From: Colwellia piezophila ATCC BAA-637
Lineage (GTDB): Bacteria > Pseudomonadota > Gammaproteobacteria > Enterobacterales > Alteromonadaceae
NCBI RefSeq assembly: GCF_000378625.1
Contig: NZ_KB905165.1
Coordinates: 124,001-188,000 of the forward strand
Length of the DNA stretch: 64,000 bases
Direction: 5' to 3'
The notes under the pieces are model-generated. The model saw nothing but the letters and a program-made list of their open reading frames with translations. It made no database searches and was not told the origin of the DNA. Both the position numbers and the translations under genes were made by a program. Shown in pieces: positions 46,366-56,854 of the stretch; within the stretch, counting starts at the first letter, position 1, and each line of letters begins with the position of its first letter.

Positions 46366-49300
46366 TTGTCTGTTTCGATTGAGTCTGCTATCACTTCCTT
46401 TTTTCATCTACAAAACCTTTTTGAATTATTGCCCCAAGCAAAAAAGAGCGATGTTGGTCGCTTTAAAGCTAGGTTAATCAGCCTTAAAAAAAACCTGGCC
46501 AAAGAGTCGGGTCTAAAGACTCAAGCTGAGTTATCGCAACTGGCCTTATCGGTAAAACAGATAAAGCTTGTTGAGCAACTGCAACAAGGTATTTTAAAAT
46601 CAATTGCAGATAAAAAACAAAAAATAAGTAATCTACCAAAAATAACCTATCCCGAAGGTTTACCTATTTCGCAAAACGCCGAGCAAATATCTAAGGCGAT
46701 TCAAGATAACCAAGTGGTTATTATTGCCGGTGAAACGGGCTCAGGTAAAACTACCCAGATCCCTAAAATTTGTCTTGCGCTTGGTCGTGGTGTGGATGGC
46801 CTTATCGGCCATACCCAACCTAGACGTATTGCAGCCAGAACGGTTGCTAATCGTATTGCCGAAGAATTAGGGACAAAACTGGGTGATCAGGTTGGTTATA
46901 AGGTTAGGTTTAATGATCAAGTCAGTGAGCGCAGTTATATCAAGTTGATGACCGACGGTATTTTGTTGGCGGAAATGCAAAGAGATAGATTATTACGTCA
47001 ATACGACACTATCATTATCGATGAAGCTCATGAACGTAGTTTAAATATCGATTTTATTTTAGGGTATTTAAAACAAGTCCTAGCTAAACGTCCTGATCTT
47101 AAGTTAATCATTACTTCAGCGACAATTGACCCGCAACGTTTTGCTAAACATTTTGCCAGTAAAACCGGAGTTTTAGCGCCTATTATTGAAGTTACCGGTA
47201 GAACATTCCCGGTTGAGATGCACTATAGACCCTTAAATGATCGGGTCATTGGCGATGATGACCAGCAATCACCCCAAGATGTTGATGTTATCGATGGTAT
47301 CTTAGCGGCTGTTGACGAGCTCAGTGACTACGGTCAAGGCGATATCTTGGTGTTTCTCAATGGTGAAAGAGAAATACGCGATACCGCTGCGGCGCTAATT
47401 AAAGCCAATTTACGTCAAACCCATATATTGCCACTTTATGCCCGTTTGACCGTAAGCGAACAAAATCAAATATTTAAACCCCATAGCGGTCGAAATATTG
47501 TCTTAGCGACCAATGTTGCTGAAACTTCTTTAACGGTACCGGGCATTAAGTATGTTATCGATCCAGGTACGGCGCGAATTTCACGTTACAGTTATCGTAC
47601 CAAAGTCCAACGTTTACCCATTGAAGCTATTTCACAGGCAAGTGCTAATCAACGTTCTGGTCGTTGTGGCCGTGTTTCTGACGGTATTTGTATCCGTTTA
47701 TATTCAGAAGATGATTACAACAATCGCCCTGCATTTACTGATCCCGAAATTTTACGTACCAACTTGGCAACCGTTATCTTGCAAATGCATGCCTTGGACT
47801 TGGGCGATATTGCTGATTTTCCGTTTGTTGAAGCACCAGATAATCGTAATATTAGTGATGGTGTACGTTTATTAGAAGAAATTGCCGCGATTGAAAGCTC
47901 CGATAAGCCTGCCAATAACAAAACCCCTAAAGGTAAAGTGGCGGCTACCTCAACACAGTTAACCAAGTCAGGGCGTTTATTAGCAAAATTTCCGATAGAC
48001 CCGCGTCTAGCCAAAATGGTTATCTCCGCTATTGAGTTTGGTTGTATTGAGCAAATACTTATTATTGTTAGTGCCTTAAGTATCCAAGATCCAAGAGAAA
48101 GGCCACACGAAAAACAACAGCTTAGTGATGAAAAACATAGCCGATTTAAAAACAAATCTTCTGACTTTATAAGTTTACTTAATCTTTGGCAGTATATTAA
48201 CGAGCAGAAAAAAGATTTAACACAAAATCACTTTAGGAAATTATGTCAGCGCGAGTTTCTCTCTTATGTGCGTTTACGTGAATGGCAAGATCTCTTCAGT
48301 CAATTAAAGATGACCTTAAAAGAACAAAACATAACCTTAACCTCGATTGATTACCAATTTTCAATGCCAAGTGGTCAACAGGGCCAAGCAGGTGGGGCAT
48401 CAGGAGATAAGGAAAAAGACAGTGAGCAGGAGTCGGTATTAACACCCGTGCATCAAGCATTATTATCGGGTTTACTTAGTCATATCGGCCAACAAGATGA
48501 AAATCGCGAGTACAAAGGTGCACGCGGCATGAAGTTTTTTATCTTCCCTGGCTCGGCGTTAACAAAAAAATCACCTAAGTGGCTAATGTCAGCTGAGTTA
48601 GTGGAAACAAGTCGACTATTCGCTCGTATGAATGCCAAGATTGACCCTTTATGGTTAGAGCCGCTAGCACAGCATTTGGTTAAACGAAATTACAGCGAGC
48701 CGCACTGGGAGAAAAAGCAAGGTGCGGTGATGGCCTTTGAGCAAGTGACGCTCTATGGCTTAAGTATTGTCAATAAACGTAAAATTAATTTTAATACTAT
48801 TGAACCAGCCATTTGCCGTGAGATATTTATTCGCGAAGCACTGGTTAATGGTGACTGTGTTATTAAAGAAAAATTCCTAAAACAAAATCAACAGCTGGTA
48901 GAGAGCATTGAAGCACTAGAGCAGAAAGCCCGCCGTAAAGACTTTTTGATTGATGAGCAGCACCTTGTTGATTTTTATAGTGATAAACTACCAGAATCGA
49001 TAATTTGTCAACGTAGTTTCCTCGCTTGGTGGAAAAAAGCTAAGCAAAATAACACCCAGTTATTAGACTTTAGTGAAGCTTTTTTATTGAATGAATCTAG
49101 TGATAAATTAAGTACTACACAATATCCAGATTTTTGGCAGCAGGGCAGTATAACCTTGCCGCTTAATTATCATTTTAGTCCGGGCGATATCGATGATGGT
49201 ATTAGCGTCATTGTACCGATAGCTTTATTAAATCAAATACAAGATATTGGCTTTGATTGGTTGATTCCGGCATTACGCGAAGAGCTAGCCATTGCTTTAA

Positions 49301-50499
49301 TTAAAGCGTTACCGAAATCATTAAGGCGTAACTTTGTTCCTGCGCCAAATTATGCTCAAGCTTGTTTAGCGGCGATACCAAGTGATGAAGGTTATTTGCA
49401 ACCAGCCTTGGCTAAACAGTTATTACGCATGACGGGTGTACGCTTACCTGAAGATGCCTGGCAGGAAATCTCTCTTCCTGTACATTTAACTATGAATTTC
49501 CAGGTCGTTGATGATAAGGGTAAACTACTAAAGCAGGGCCGAGACCTTAATGAGTTAAAAGCTGAGCTGCAAGGTAAAGTTAAAGCCTCAATAAAGCAAG
49601 TCGCCGAAAAAGGTATAGAGAAAGCTGATTTAACGCAATGGGACTTTGGTAAATTACCTACTGGCTATGAAAAGAAAGTGGCAAATATCACCATTAAGGC
49701 CTTTCCTGCGTTAGTTGACCATAAAAGCAGTGTTGCCATTGAGTTATTTGAGCAAGAGCAACATGCTCAAGAGGCTATGCTTAAAGGTGTCAGTCGCCTT
49801 ATTTTATTAAATATCCCGACACCTTTGAAATATTTACAAGAAAAGTTACCCAATAAGGCTAAGCTAGGTTTGTACTTTAACCCTTTTGGCTCAATTAATG
49901 ATTTACTGCAAGATTGTATTCAAGGCGCGTGTTTATCTTTGGTACAGCAGTTTTCTGAGCAAAAAAATGCGGGTCAACTGCCTCGAACACAAGCACAATT
50001 TTCCCAGTGCAATGAGTATGTTCGGGCTGAAATAGCGGATTGTGTCTTAGCGGCCACCATTAAAGTTGAGCGGGCGTTAAGTTTACGCCATGAAGTGACC
50101 AAGAAAATGAAAGGTAGTGTGCCACTTAATGTTATCCAAGCTCATGGCGATATTAAGCAGCAATGTGAACAACTTGTTTTCAAAGGTTTTGTTAGCCATT
50201 CAGGTTTGAGTAAACTTGATGATATTAGTCGCTATTTACAAGGTATGTTACGCCGTTTAGAAAAACTGCCGATTGATCCGAACCAAGATAGGTTGAAACT
50301 TATTGAGGTGAATAAAGTCAAAGATGCTTATCAAGCTATTATAAGTAAGCAGAGAAAGGATAAACCTATTGAGCAGGCGCTTCTTACTACGCGCTGGTTA
50401 ATTGAAGAGTTACGTATTTCCTTATTTGCACAAAACTTGGGTACCTCGGCACCTATATCGGTAAAGCGAATACTAAACCATTTAAAAAGTTTCTCTTAA
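46366..50499 (+). CDS. hrpA: HrpA, DEAH-box ATP-dependent RNA helicase
   Basis: 1377 aa, in the usual 1300-aa range for HrpA. Helicase motifs are complete: AGETGSGKTTQ (121-131), DEAH (219-222), SAT near 251 and QRSGRCGR near 427. The HA2/OB region and the long DUF3418 C-terminal domain follow. HrpA resolves stalled or collided ribosomes in E. coli. The start is taken as TTG at 46366 because the frame opens there with the expected helical N terminus, but the ribosome-binding site is weak. Residues 660-690 form a short Gly/Gln/Glu-rich insertion (SGQQGQAGGASGDKEKDSEQ). Confidence 0.95.
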   Translation: MSVSIESAITSFFHLQNLFELLPQAKKSDVGRFKARLISLKKNLAKESGLKTQAELSQLALSVKQIKLVEQLQQGILKSIADKKQKISNLPKITYPEGLPISQNAEQISKAIQDNQVVIIAGETGSGKTTQIPKICLALGRGVDGLIGHTQPRRIAARTVANRIAEELGTKLGDQVGYKVRFNDQVSERSYIKLMTDGILLAEMQRDRLLRQYDTIIIDEAHERSLNIDFILGYLKQVLAKRPDLKLIITSATIDPQRFAKHFASKTGVLAPIIEVTGRTFPVEMHYRPLNDRVIGDDDQQSPQDVDVIDGILAAVDELSDYGQGDILVFLNGEREIRDTAAALIKANLRQTHILPLYARLTVSEQNQIFKPHSGRNIVLATNVAETSLTVPGIKYVIDPGTARISRYSYRTKVQRLPIEAISQASANQRSGRCGRVSDGICIRLYSEDDYNNRPAFTDPEILRTNLATVILQMHALDLGDIADFPFVEAPDNRNISDGVRLLEEIAAIESSDKPANNKTPKGKVAATSTQLTKSGRLLAKFPIDPRLAKMVISAIEFGCIEQILIIVSALSIQDPRERPHEKQQLSDEKHSRFKNKSSDFISLLNLWQYINEQKKDLTQNHFRKLCQREFLSYVRLREWQDLFSQLKMTLKEQNITLTSIDYQFSMPSGQQGQAGGASGDKEKDSEQESVLTPVHQALLSGLLSHIGQQDENREYKGARGMKFFIFPGSALTKKSPKWLMSAELVETSRLFARMNAKIDPLWLEPLAQHLVKRNYSEPHWEKKQGAVMAFEQVTLYGLSIVNKRKINFNTIEPAICREIFIREALVNGDCVIKEKFLKQNQQLVESIEALEQKARRKDFLIDEQHLVDFYSDKLPESIICQRSFLAWWKKAKQNNTQLLDFSEAFLLNESSDKLSTTQYPDFWQQGSITLPLNYHFSPGDIDDGISVIVPIALLNQIQDIGFDWLIPALREELAIALIKALPKSLRRNFVPAPNYAQACLAAIPSDEGYLQPALAKQLLRMTGVRLPEDAWQEISLPVHLTMNFQVVDDKGKLLKQGRDLNELKAELQGKVKASIKQVAEKGIEKADLTQWDFGKLPTGYEKKVANITIKAFPALVDHKSSVAIELFEQEQHAQEAMLKGVSRLILLNIPTPLKYLQEKLPNKAKLGLYFNPFGSINDLLQDCIQGACLSLVQQFSEQKNAGQLPRTQAQFSQCNEYVRAEIADCVLAATIKVERALSLRHEVTKKMKGSVPLNVIQAHGDIKQQCEQLVFKGFVSHSGLSKLDDISRYLQGMLRRLEKLPIDPNQDRLKLIEVNKVKDAYQAIISKQRKDKPIEQALLTTRWLIEELRISLFAQNLGTSAPISVKRILNHLKSFS

Positions 50500-50639
50500 A
50501 CTAGGCGCTAGCAACGTTATGTTTCTATTTGCTTAATAGCTGGCAATTTAAGCTTTACTTTTTTGTCGGCAATAGTTGACACTACCCCTTTTGCTCAGTA
50601 TAAATAATAGCGTGATAACTAGTCTACTTGGGAGAGAGA

Positions 50640-50939
50640 ATGAACGGATTTGATGATAAACGCGATTTTTACCGCATGATGTTAAACAGTGAAGTTACGG
50701 TTACCGTTATAGATGATGAAGTAAACAGTCAACTTACCGCGACTTGTCGGGATTTAAGTGCAACAGGCATGGCGTTTGAAATTGGGCATCCATTAGCTAT
50801 TTCTACCCAGGTAAGAATAAAAGTTGATTCAGCCAGTCCCCAAGTACAAACACTTGATATTAGTGGTCGAGTGGTACGTATTGAAGAAGAGAGTAACAAT
50901 TGCTATCTCATAGGTGTTGCGATCGAAGAAATAGATTAA
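50640..50939 (+). CDS. PilZ-domain protein
   Basis: 99 aa from the ATG at 50640, preceded by GGAGAGAG. It is a single PilZ beta-barrel: the N-terminal DKRDFYRM supplies the start of an RxxxR-like motif in reduced form, and CRDLSATGMAFE matches the D/NxSxxG motif. With only one clear arginine before the barrel, cyclic-di-GMP binding is plausible but not certain. It stands alone before the convergent rlmI. Confidence 0.8.
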   Translation: MNGFDDKRDFYRMMLNSEVTVTVIDDEVNSQLTATCRDLSATGMAFEIGHPLAISTQVRIKVDSASPQVQTLDISGRVVRIEEESNNCYLIGVAIEEID

Positions 50940-50998
50940 CCAAGCGAGTTACTGAGGTAGGGTGGCGAGTCACCCTAATCATTACTCAATGTCAAAAT

Positions 50999-51029
50999 AA
51001 AAAAGCCAGACTAACTTTCTGGCTTTTTT
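50999..51029. terminator. Bidirectional terminator between the PilZ gene and rlmI
   Basis: A 12-bp stem AAAAAAGCCAGA / TCTGGCTTTTTT with a seven-base loop lies between two convergent genes and has A and T runs for both strands. Confidence 0.9.
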
Positions 51030-51099
51030 ATTTGCTTTCCCGCTTCTGTTTTTACGCGAGCTAGTCTTTAAAGGCTGGATAAATCGACTCAAATATAGA

Positions 51100-52290
51100 T
51101 TATTCTACTTGGCAAACTAGCCCTTTTAAATAATAGCCCTCAGGGTAATTAGATGAAATTGGGTGATCTGCAGCTTGTTGTAAGCGCTCAACAAAGTAAA
51201 CATTACGCTTGGCATCTAATGCGGCATCAGCGACTACTTTTTGGAACAAACTAGCTTCCATCAGACCTGAGCAAGAGAATGTTAACAATAAACCACCAGG
51301 GTTTAATAATTGCATGGCAATCATGTTGATATCTTTATAACCACGACAAGCGCCCGTTAACTGTGCCTTTGATTCTACAAATTTAGGCGGATCAAGGATA
51401 ATCATATCAAAGCGGCGTTTTTCTTCACGGTATCTGCGTAATAACTTAAAAACATCTTCTTTAATAAAAGAAACGTTGGCATCAGCTAAACCATTTAAGG
51501 CGAGGTTACGTTCACCCAAATCAAGCGCTGCTTGTGATACATCGACATTAATAACTTCTTTGGCATTATTCGCCGCGCAATGTAGTGCAAACGTACTGGT
51601 ATAAGAAAAACAATTTAAGATAGTTTTATCTTTGGCGAATTTTCCGGCCGTTAAGCGAGAGTCTCGTTGATCAAGATAAAAACCTGTTTTGTGACCGGTA
51701 GCTATATCAACATGAATTTTGATACCGTGCTCTTCAATAATACATTCAGTCGACTCTTGCGGCTCGGTTAACCAACCCGTTACTGGCTCTAAACCTTCCT
51801 TTTTGCGGACATCAACATCAGACCGTTCATATATATGACAATCAGGGTAAAGCTCGGTTAAACAGCTAACTAGGGTATAACGGTGGAAATCTGCACCAGC
51901 ACTAAGTAACTGACAAACTATAAAATTGTCATATCTATCAATAGTTACACCGGGAAGTCCATCGGACTCACCAGCGATTAAGCGATAGCCGGTTAAATTA
52001 CCTTGCGCGATATACCAGTCACGTCTCACTTGGGCGTTGGACAGTTTATTTAAGAAAAAGTCTCGATCAATTTCCTGATTTTCATCGAAGCTCCATATGC
52101 GAATTCTTATTTGCGACTCAGGTGAATAAGCACCTCTAGCTAACCACGTTCCTTTGCTATCGAAGACATCTACGGTATCCCCAAGCATAGGTTTACCTTT
52201 GATCTTGTTAATAGCTTTCGAGAAAATCCATGGGTGTTTACGTAATAATGATTTTTCACGACCAACATTTAAATAAATTCTTGCTGACAT
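51100..52290 (-). CDS. rlmI: RlmI, 23S rRNA (cytosine-1962-C5)-methyltransferase
   Basis: 396 aa, standard length. An N-terminal PUA domain (1-75, [14 protein letters not shown]) is followed by the [19 protein letters not shown] segment, the SAM-binding [19 protein letters not shown] and the catalytic-region motifs MIILDPPKF and TFSCSGLM. It modifies C1962 of 23S rRNA in E. coli. AT-rich leader; no operon partner on its strand. Confidence 0.95.
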   Translation of the reverse strand: MSARIYLNVGREKSLLRKHPWIFSKAINKIKGKPMLGDTVDVFDSKGTWLARGAYSPESQIRIRIWSFDENQEIDRDFFLNKLSNAQVRRDWYIAQGNLTGYRLIAGESDGLPGVTIDRYDNFIVCQLLSAGADFHRYTLVSCLTELYPDCHIYERSDVDVRKKEGLEPVTGWLTEPQESTECIIEEHGIKIHVDIATGHKTGFYLDQRDSRLTAGKFAKDKTILNCFSYTSTFALHCAANNAKEVINVDVSQAALDLGERNLALNGLADANVSFIKEDVFKLLRRYREEKRRFDMIILDPPKFVESKAQLTGACRGYKDINMIAMQLLNPGGLLLTFSCSGLMEASLFQKVVADAALDAKRNVYFVERLQQAADHPISSNYPEGYYLKGLVCQVE

Positions 52291-52439
52291 AGGTCTATAC
52301 TTATTTTTAATGAATAAAATACTTAAATAAATAAGCGGATTTTATTCTGTGAAAGGGAAGTTTGCGCCGATTTTAGACAATGACAGACTTAGGTGCAAAC
52401 TTTACTGATAATAATAGTGATTTAAGAAGAGAAGCAGGT

Positions 52440-52709
52440 ATGAATGTTAGCTATATTGCACATATTTCAGGTAGGGTACAAGGGGTTTATTTTCGAGCAT
52501 CATCCCAGCAACAAGCCATCGAATACAGTTTAAGTGGCTATGCACGAAACCTAGCCGATGGTGATGTGGAAGTTTTACTTTGTGGTGAGCAAGTTAATAT
52601 TGACAAAATGTTAGCTTGGCTTTCTCATGGCCCTGAACAAGCACAAGTCGATGATATCCAGCATAAAAAAGTTCCTTGGCAGGAACATAACTTCTTTTCT
52701 ATCGGCTAA
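52440..52709 (+). CDS. Acylphosphatase
   Basis: 89 aa from the ATG at 52440, the normal size; an in-frame ATG at 52380 would add 20 residues with no family match. The signature ISGRVQGVYFRASSQQQA contains the catalytic Arg, and GYARNLADGDVEVLLCG contains the catalytic Asn. It hydrolyses acyl phosphates. It is divergent from rlmI, a common neighbour. Confidence 0.93.
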   Translation: MNVSYIAHISGRVQGVYFRASSQQQAIEYSLSGYARNLADGDVEVLLCGEQVNIDKMLAWLSHGPEQAQVDDIQHKKVPWQEHNFFSIG

Positions 52710-52746
52710 GGCGCAAGCTAACTAATTGATATATTCAACTAAAGCG

Positions 52747-52956
52747 TTATGGCTTAATGAAGCTGAAGCGCTTTAGTTGTTTCCCTTCTCGCTCTATTGT
52801 TTCATCAAACATAGCTAAAGGGCGTAGCCAAATATCTTCAGTATTATCCTTGGGGTGGTAAACCACCATATATTCTTCAGTTTCACTATGTCTGGCAATA
52901 TAAAGTACTTGATAATAATTGCCTTTAAAGTGTTGGTAGGTACCTATTTTTAACAT
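52747..52956 (-). CDS. DUF1653 protein
   Basis: 69 aa, one DUF1653 domain: GTYQHFKGNYYQVLYIARHSE, MVVYHPKDN and WLRPLAMFDE are the conserved blocks. Function unknown; cytoplasmic, with no signal. It lies 36 bases downstream of the lipoprotein gene at 53439-52993 on the same strand and may share its transcript. Confidence 0.88.
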   Translation of the reverse strand: MLKIGTYQHFKGNYYQVLYIARHSETEEYMVVYHPKDNTEDIWLRPLAMFDETIEREGKQLKRFSFIKP

Positions 52957-52992
52957 TTCTTTACCTTTGTTATTGTTTCTTACGGGGCCGAT

Positions 52993-53439
52993 TTAGAACG
53001 GGTCTTTCAATATTTTATCCATAAACCATTTACCATCTACCTGAATAAACGCGAGGCGCTTAACGTCTTTAATACGGTTGTCTTGAAAGTAGCCGTCAAA
53101 ATATATGGTGATGTTAGCACTGCCTTTAAATTGTTGACGCACTTGAACACCACCACTATCGGGTTTCATTTCAACACGGTCGTAAGACATATTAAATAAA
53201 TGACGGCCAACGGCCGAGGGTGAACGATAATGCATGATCAGCCGTGCTAATTTGGGGCTACAAACAGAAGCGGCTTTCTTAACATTTTTTTCATTATAAA
53301 GTGCATCGAAAAAAGCCATGGCGACTATTTCGGGATCATCCACTTTGGTGATTGTTTGTGAGTCATCTCCACTACACGCAGTCAATAACGTGAAAGAGCA
53401 TAAAAACAGTAAAGAAATTAAAACTTTAAAATAGCGCAT
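52993..53439 (-). CDS. Small lipoprotein with a DUF4878-like fold
   Basis: 148 aa. The signal peptide ends LLTAC with the lipidated Cys at residue 22, followed by Ser-Gly-Asp-Asp. The mature domain (40-146) resembles the NTF2-like DUF4878 group: PEIVAMAFFDALYNEKNVKKA at the start and a final beta strand GKWFMDKILKDPF. Function unknown. Start ATG at 53439. Confidence 0.75.
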   Translation of the reverse strand: MRYFKVLISLLFLCSFTLLTACSGDDSQTITKVDDPEIVAMAFFDALYNEKNVKKAASVCSPKLARLIMHYRSPSAVGRHLFNMSYDRVEMKPDSGGVQVRQQFKGSANITIYFDGYFQDNRIKDVKRLAFIQVDGKWFMDKILKDPF

Positions 53440-53533
53440 TGAAATTCAATCAAAAAATTAAGTATTAGCTTTAATAATAGCGTAATTAGTTTATTAAAGT
53501 GAAGCGAAATATCCGTGGCGTTGGGAAAAAGAA

Positions 53534-53564
53534 AAAGGCACTGCTTTATTTAAACAGTGCCTTT
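53534..53564 (-). terminator. Intrinsic terminator downstream of cysK
   Basis: AAAGGCACTG and CAGTGCCTTT form a ten-bp stem with an 11-base loop, followed on the minus strand by a T-rich stretch. Confidence 0.85.
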
Positions 53565-53609
53565 AATTAGTTTTTCGAAGCTATTACTTAACTACGCTAT
53601 TGATGAACG

Positions 53610-54590
53610 CTATTGAACGAGTTCTTTATCGCTAAAGCTCTCGCTAAATAATGCACTTGATAAATAACGCTCAGCTGAACTTGGCAAAATTACTACGATA
53701 TTCTTGCCTTTGTTTTCAGGACGTTCAGCAATTCGTTTAGCCGCAACAACAGCAGCACCCGATGAAATACCAGCAAGGATGCCTTCTTCTTTCATTAAAC
53801 GGTGCGTCATAGCAAAGGCATCTTCATTTGAAACAAGTTCAACAGCATCAACCATTTCAAGATCTAAGTTACCCGGAATAAAACCAGCACCAATACCTTG
53901 AATTTTATGAGGTCCCGGGGTTAATTCTTCGCCAGCAAGCGCTTGACTGATCACCGGAGAGTCTGAAGGTTCAACTGCTACTGTAGTGATAGCCTTACCT
54001 TTGGTTAATTTTATATAACGACTTGTTCCCGTGAGCGTACCACCGGTACCCACGCCAGAAACAAAGATATCGATATTGCCGTCGGTATCATTCCAAATTT
54101 CAGGGCCCGTAGTTTCTTCATGAATTTTAGGGTTTGCTGGGTTGTCAAATTGGCCTAATAGTACATATCTTTCAGGGTCAGAATCTTTCAATTCTTGGGC
54201 TTTAGCAATTGCGCCACCCATACCTTTTGCACCATCTGTTAATTCAACTTTCGCACCTAAAGCGATTAACAACTTACGACGCTCGAGACTCATGGTACTC
54301 GGCATGGTCAACGTTATGGCATAACCACGGGCAGCAGCAACAAAAGCTAAGGCGATACCCGTATTGCCACTTGTTGGTTCAACAATTTCCTTTCCGGGCT
54401 TTAATAAGCCTTTTTCTTCAGCATCCCAAACCATGCTAGCGCCGATACGACACTTAACGCTGAAACTCGGATTTCTTGCTTCTATTTTAGCGTATACATT
54501 AGCACCATTGTCTGCATTAATTACGCGATTAAGTTTAACTAGTGGCGTATTACCTATAGTCGTGGTGTTGTCTTCAAAAATTTTAGACAT
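53610..54590 (-). CDS. cysK: CysK, cysteine synthase A (O-acetylserine sulfhydrylase)
   Basis: 326 aa. The PLP lysine is K46 in [10 protein letters not shown]; the phosphate-binding and substrate loops [10 protein letters not shown] and [16 protein letters not shown] are intact. It makes cysteine from O-acetylserine and sulfide. The CysK-type GxIPGNLD segment ([15 protein letters not shown]) supports isozyme A. Single gene with its own terminator. I could not define a CysB site upstream. Confidence 0.97.
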   Translation of the reverse strand: MSKIFEDNTTTIGNTPLVKLNRVINADNGANVYAKIEARNPSFSVKCRIGASMVWDAEEKGLLKPGKEIVEPTSGNTGIALAFVAAARGYAITLTMPSTMSLERRKLLIALGAKVELTDGAKGMGGAIAKAQELKDSDPERYVLLGQFDNPANPKIHEETTGPEIWNDTDGNIDIFVSGVGTGGTLTGTSRYIKLTKGKAITTVAVEPSDSPVISQALAGEELTPGPHKIQGIGAGFIPGNLDLEMVDAVELVSNEDAFAMTHRLMKEEGILAGISSGAAVVAAKRIAERPENKGKNIVVILPSSAERYLSSALFSESFSDKELVQ

Positions 54591-54750
54591 ATTGGATCCT
54601 GTGAATTAGTGATATTAATAGCCTAAGAGTAGCTAGTTGTAATAAAAACAGAAGTGATATTTTGTTATAACTTATATTTCTATATAGCATAAAAGTATAG
54701 GAAGCTCTATTTTTAGTATTAACTGAGTACTTGGCTATCGCTTCGGGTAA

Positions 54751-55182
54751 CTATGGTTGTGTTTTTTTTATTCTCTTTGCTGTTATTTGTAACTGGCCTT
54801 GCTGGTCGTACATTGAAAGCTGGCCACTAATTAATTGAAAGCGTTTAACTTTACTAATAGCTTGCAGTAACAATGTTTCTTGGTCCATCAGAGCGGGTTT
54901 ACACATTTTACGCGTTGTTGCGATGGCACCGATACTTAACGAGTGATTCTTTGAGTTATAGCTAGATGAGATGTTATTACATGAAGCCGAGCCGGTTAAC
55001 TTATTATCAGCATTAAAGGATAGTTGAGCATGGCTGTTATCAATTACCCGTTTACCTTGTATTGACACTACATAGAATTTGCCAGGTAATTTTTCTGTAG
55101 TTGGTAGGTCAGTAGTACTATTACAGGCCATTAGGGTAGTTGCTAGCGCAACGACTAACGAAATATTTTTATTCTTTATCAT
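54751..55182 (-). CDS. META/HslJ-like lipoprotein
   Basis: 143 aa from the ATG at 55182, preferred to an upstream start because it begins MIKNKNISLVVALATTLMAC, a lipoprotein signal with Cys at residue 20. The mature part is a META domain: LSFNADNKLTGSASCNNISS and IGAIATTRKMC are the usual blocks, with the conserved paired cysteines. HslJ-type proteins are envelope stress-linked; exact function unknown. Confidence 0.85.
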   Translation of the reverse strand: MIKNKNISLVVALATTLMACNSTTDLPTTEKLPGKFYVVSIQGKRVIDNSHAQLSFNADNKLTGSASCNNISSSYNSKNHSLSIGAIATTRKMCKPALMDQETLLLQAISKVKRFQLISGQLSMYDQQGQLQITAKRIKKTQP

Positions 55183-55258
55183 TTCTATTTTAATTCCTTG
55201 GTTGCTGCTAGAAAATAAGCGGCCTTCACTCAATAATGAGGAATAGTGTCAGTGTTAT

Positions 55259-55303
55259 GTAATTGACGATAAAACTCAAGTGCTTAGTTTTATCGTCAAT
55301 TAC
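55259..55303. other. Perfect 18-bp inverted repeat
   Basis: GTAATTGACGATAAAACT (55259-55276) and its exact inverse complement (55286-55303) are separated by nine bases. The stem lies between the META lipoprotein gene and the DUF599 gene with no T run. In the same 393-base gap TTATTGGTC-type units repeat near 55468-55512. Nothing else is seen there. Confidence 0.8.
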
Positions 55304-55575
55304 TCAGTTTTACACCATGATCCAGTTTGCTAGGGACACTATTTATAGGTAAGTTATTTCCTACACCTTATTTCTTCGCTTTTTTTAGGCTTAATTTTGC
55401 CGTTAATTATGACAGTTTACAGTTAAGTCATGGTTGCTAAGGTATTTACATGAAAGCAAGCCAACTCTTTATTGGTCAATTGACGTTATTGGTCAAATGA
55501 AGTTGTTGGTCTAAAAAAATTGTTGGCGTATAATCTTTTATTTTTTATATTTTATTTCGTATTAAGGATTTCATT

Positions 55576-56310
55576 TTGCCCTTTACTCTCGTTGATATTT
55601 TAGCTTTGTTTATATTTATTGCTTCTTGGTATGGCTATACTTTATTCGCACGAAAGAAAGCCAAGACAACAGACTGTATTGCGCGATGTTTGCATCAACA
55701 TAGAATTCATTGGATGTATGAAGTTATTAGCCGTGAAGTGAGGGTATCAGAGGCTGCTCTTTTGGCTAATTTGGAGCGTAATATTGCTTTTTTTGCCTCG
55801 AGTACCTTATTAATTTTAGCCGGTGTTTTTACCTTATTCGCGAAAGTCGCTACATTGGAAGTGGTTATTGCTTCATTACCTTTTGCCACAGAAGTTAATC
55901 ATTTAGCTATCCAACTTAAGCTGAGTTTATTAGTTTTTATCTTCGTTATATCATTTTTTCAATTCACTTGGTCAATGCGTCAATATGGGTTTTTGAATGT
56001 CATGATAGGAGCTACACCGCTAGATTTATCAGGAGGCAACGAAAACTTAACCGCTTATGCAAAACAAATGGCGATAGTGCAAGACCAAGCTGCGCATTCT
56101 TACAATTATGGTTTGAGAAGCTATTATTTCGCTTTAGCGGCAATGTGTTGGTTTTTTCATCCTTTATTATTTGTTTTTATGAGTTTGTGGGTTGTTTATA
56201 CGCTATACACCCGCGAGTTTAATTCCAAGGCAGTTAAAGCAATCACCACAGCTCAGCATCTGCTACAACTAGAGCGCGAGATAAAAAATGAGCAACGTCC
56301 TCGTGCCTAA
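55576..56310 (+). CDS. DUF599 membrane protein
   Basis: 244 aa, four main transmembrane helices (about 5-20, 72-90, 110-132 and 178-205). The DUF599 pattern includes an N-terminal LFIFIASWYGYTLFAR, RNIAFFASSTLLILAG, and the C-terminal RSYYFALAAMCWFFHP. Function unknown. Start TTG at 55576, supported by AAGGA about eight bases upstream. Its 3' end overlaps the next gene by 23 bases. Confidence 0.85.
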   Translation: MPFTLVDILALFIFIASWYGYTLFARKKAKTTDCIARCLHQHRIHWMYEVISREVRVSEAALLANLERNIAFFASSTLLILAGVFTLFAKVATLEVVIASLPFATEVNHLAIQLKLSLLVFIFVISFFQFTWSMRQYGFLNVMIGATPLDLSGGNENLTAYAKQMAIVQDQAAHSYNYGLRSYYFALAAMCWFFHPLLFVFMSLWVVYTLYTREFNSKAVKAITTAQHLLQLEREIKNEQRPRA

Positions 56311-56791
56311 GACTTATCAAGAATATTCGATAGAAGACTTTGACAAGTACGATTGTTTAAAATTATCAAAGCGGTTTTATTTGGTATTGCTCTTTATTTT
56401 ACGTGGCTATCTAGTTTGGCTGATGTCGGTCACTAATATGAAGGATAGAGTCGCAACCATGGAGTGGATTTACCCAGAAACAAGTTTATTCTTTTTAAGC
56501 TTAATCTCAGGCGCACTTGGTTTACTTGTTGTTGTTATGATCAGTTTTCGTCGTCCTAAAGCGAGCAACTGGGTAAAAATCATTTGGCCTTATAGCCGAA
56601 TGTTTTTAGTGGTGGCCCTCATTTTTGATCTTAGCATTAACCTCGTTGGATTTTTTTACTGGCAACTGGCATCAATCCCTTGGTTAATTTGCCAAGGGGG
56701 CATTGTATTTGCGTTAATTATTATGTGCTTTACCAGTAAACGTATGCAAATTAATTTGAGTGAATTTCCTCAAACGTTACCTGAAAAATAG
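56288..56791 (+). CDS. DUF2919 (YfeZ-like) membrane protein
   Basis: 167 aa with four transmembrane helices. An N-terminal cytoplasmic segment EDFDKYDCLKLSKRFY is followed by LLFILRGYLVWLMSVTN, the DUF2919 signature region. Function unknown. It starts inside the end of the DUF599 gene, so the two are translationally coupled. Confidence 0.8.
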   Translation: MSNVLVPKTYQEYSIEDFDKYDCLKLSKRFYLVLLFILRGYLVWLMSVTNMKDRVATMEWIYPETSLFFLSLISGALGLLVVVMISFRRPKASNWVKIIWPYSRMFLVVALIFDLSINLVGFFYWQLASIPWLICQGGIVFALIIMCFTSKRMQINLSEFPQTLPEK

Positions 56792-56854
56792 TCATCAATA
56801 CATTTAGTGTTGAGAATGACTTATTATGATAAATATTACCTAAAAGGCTCGCTA

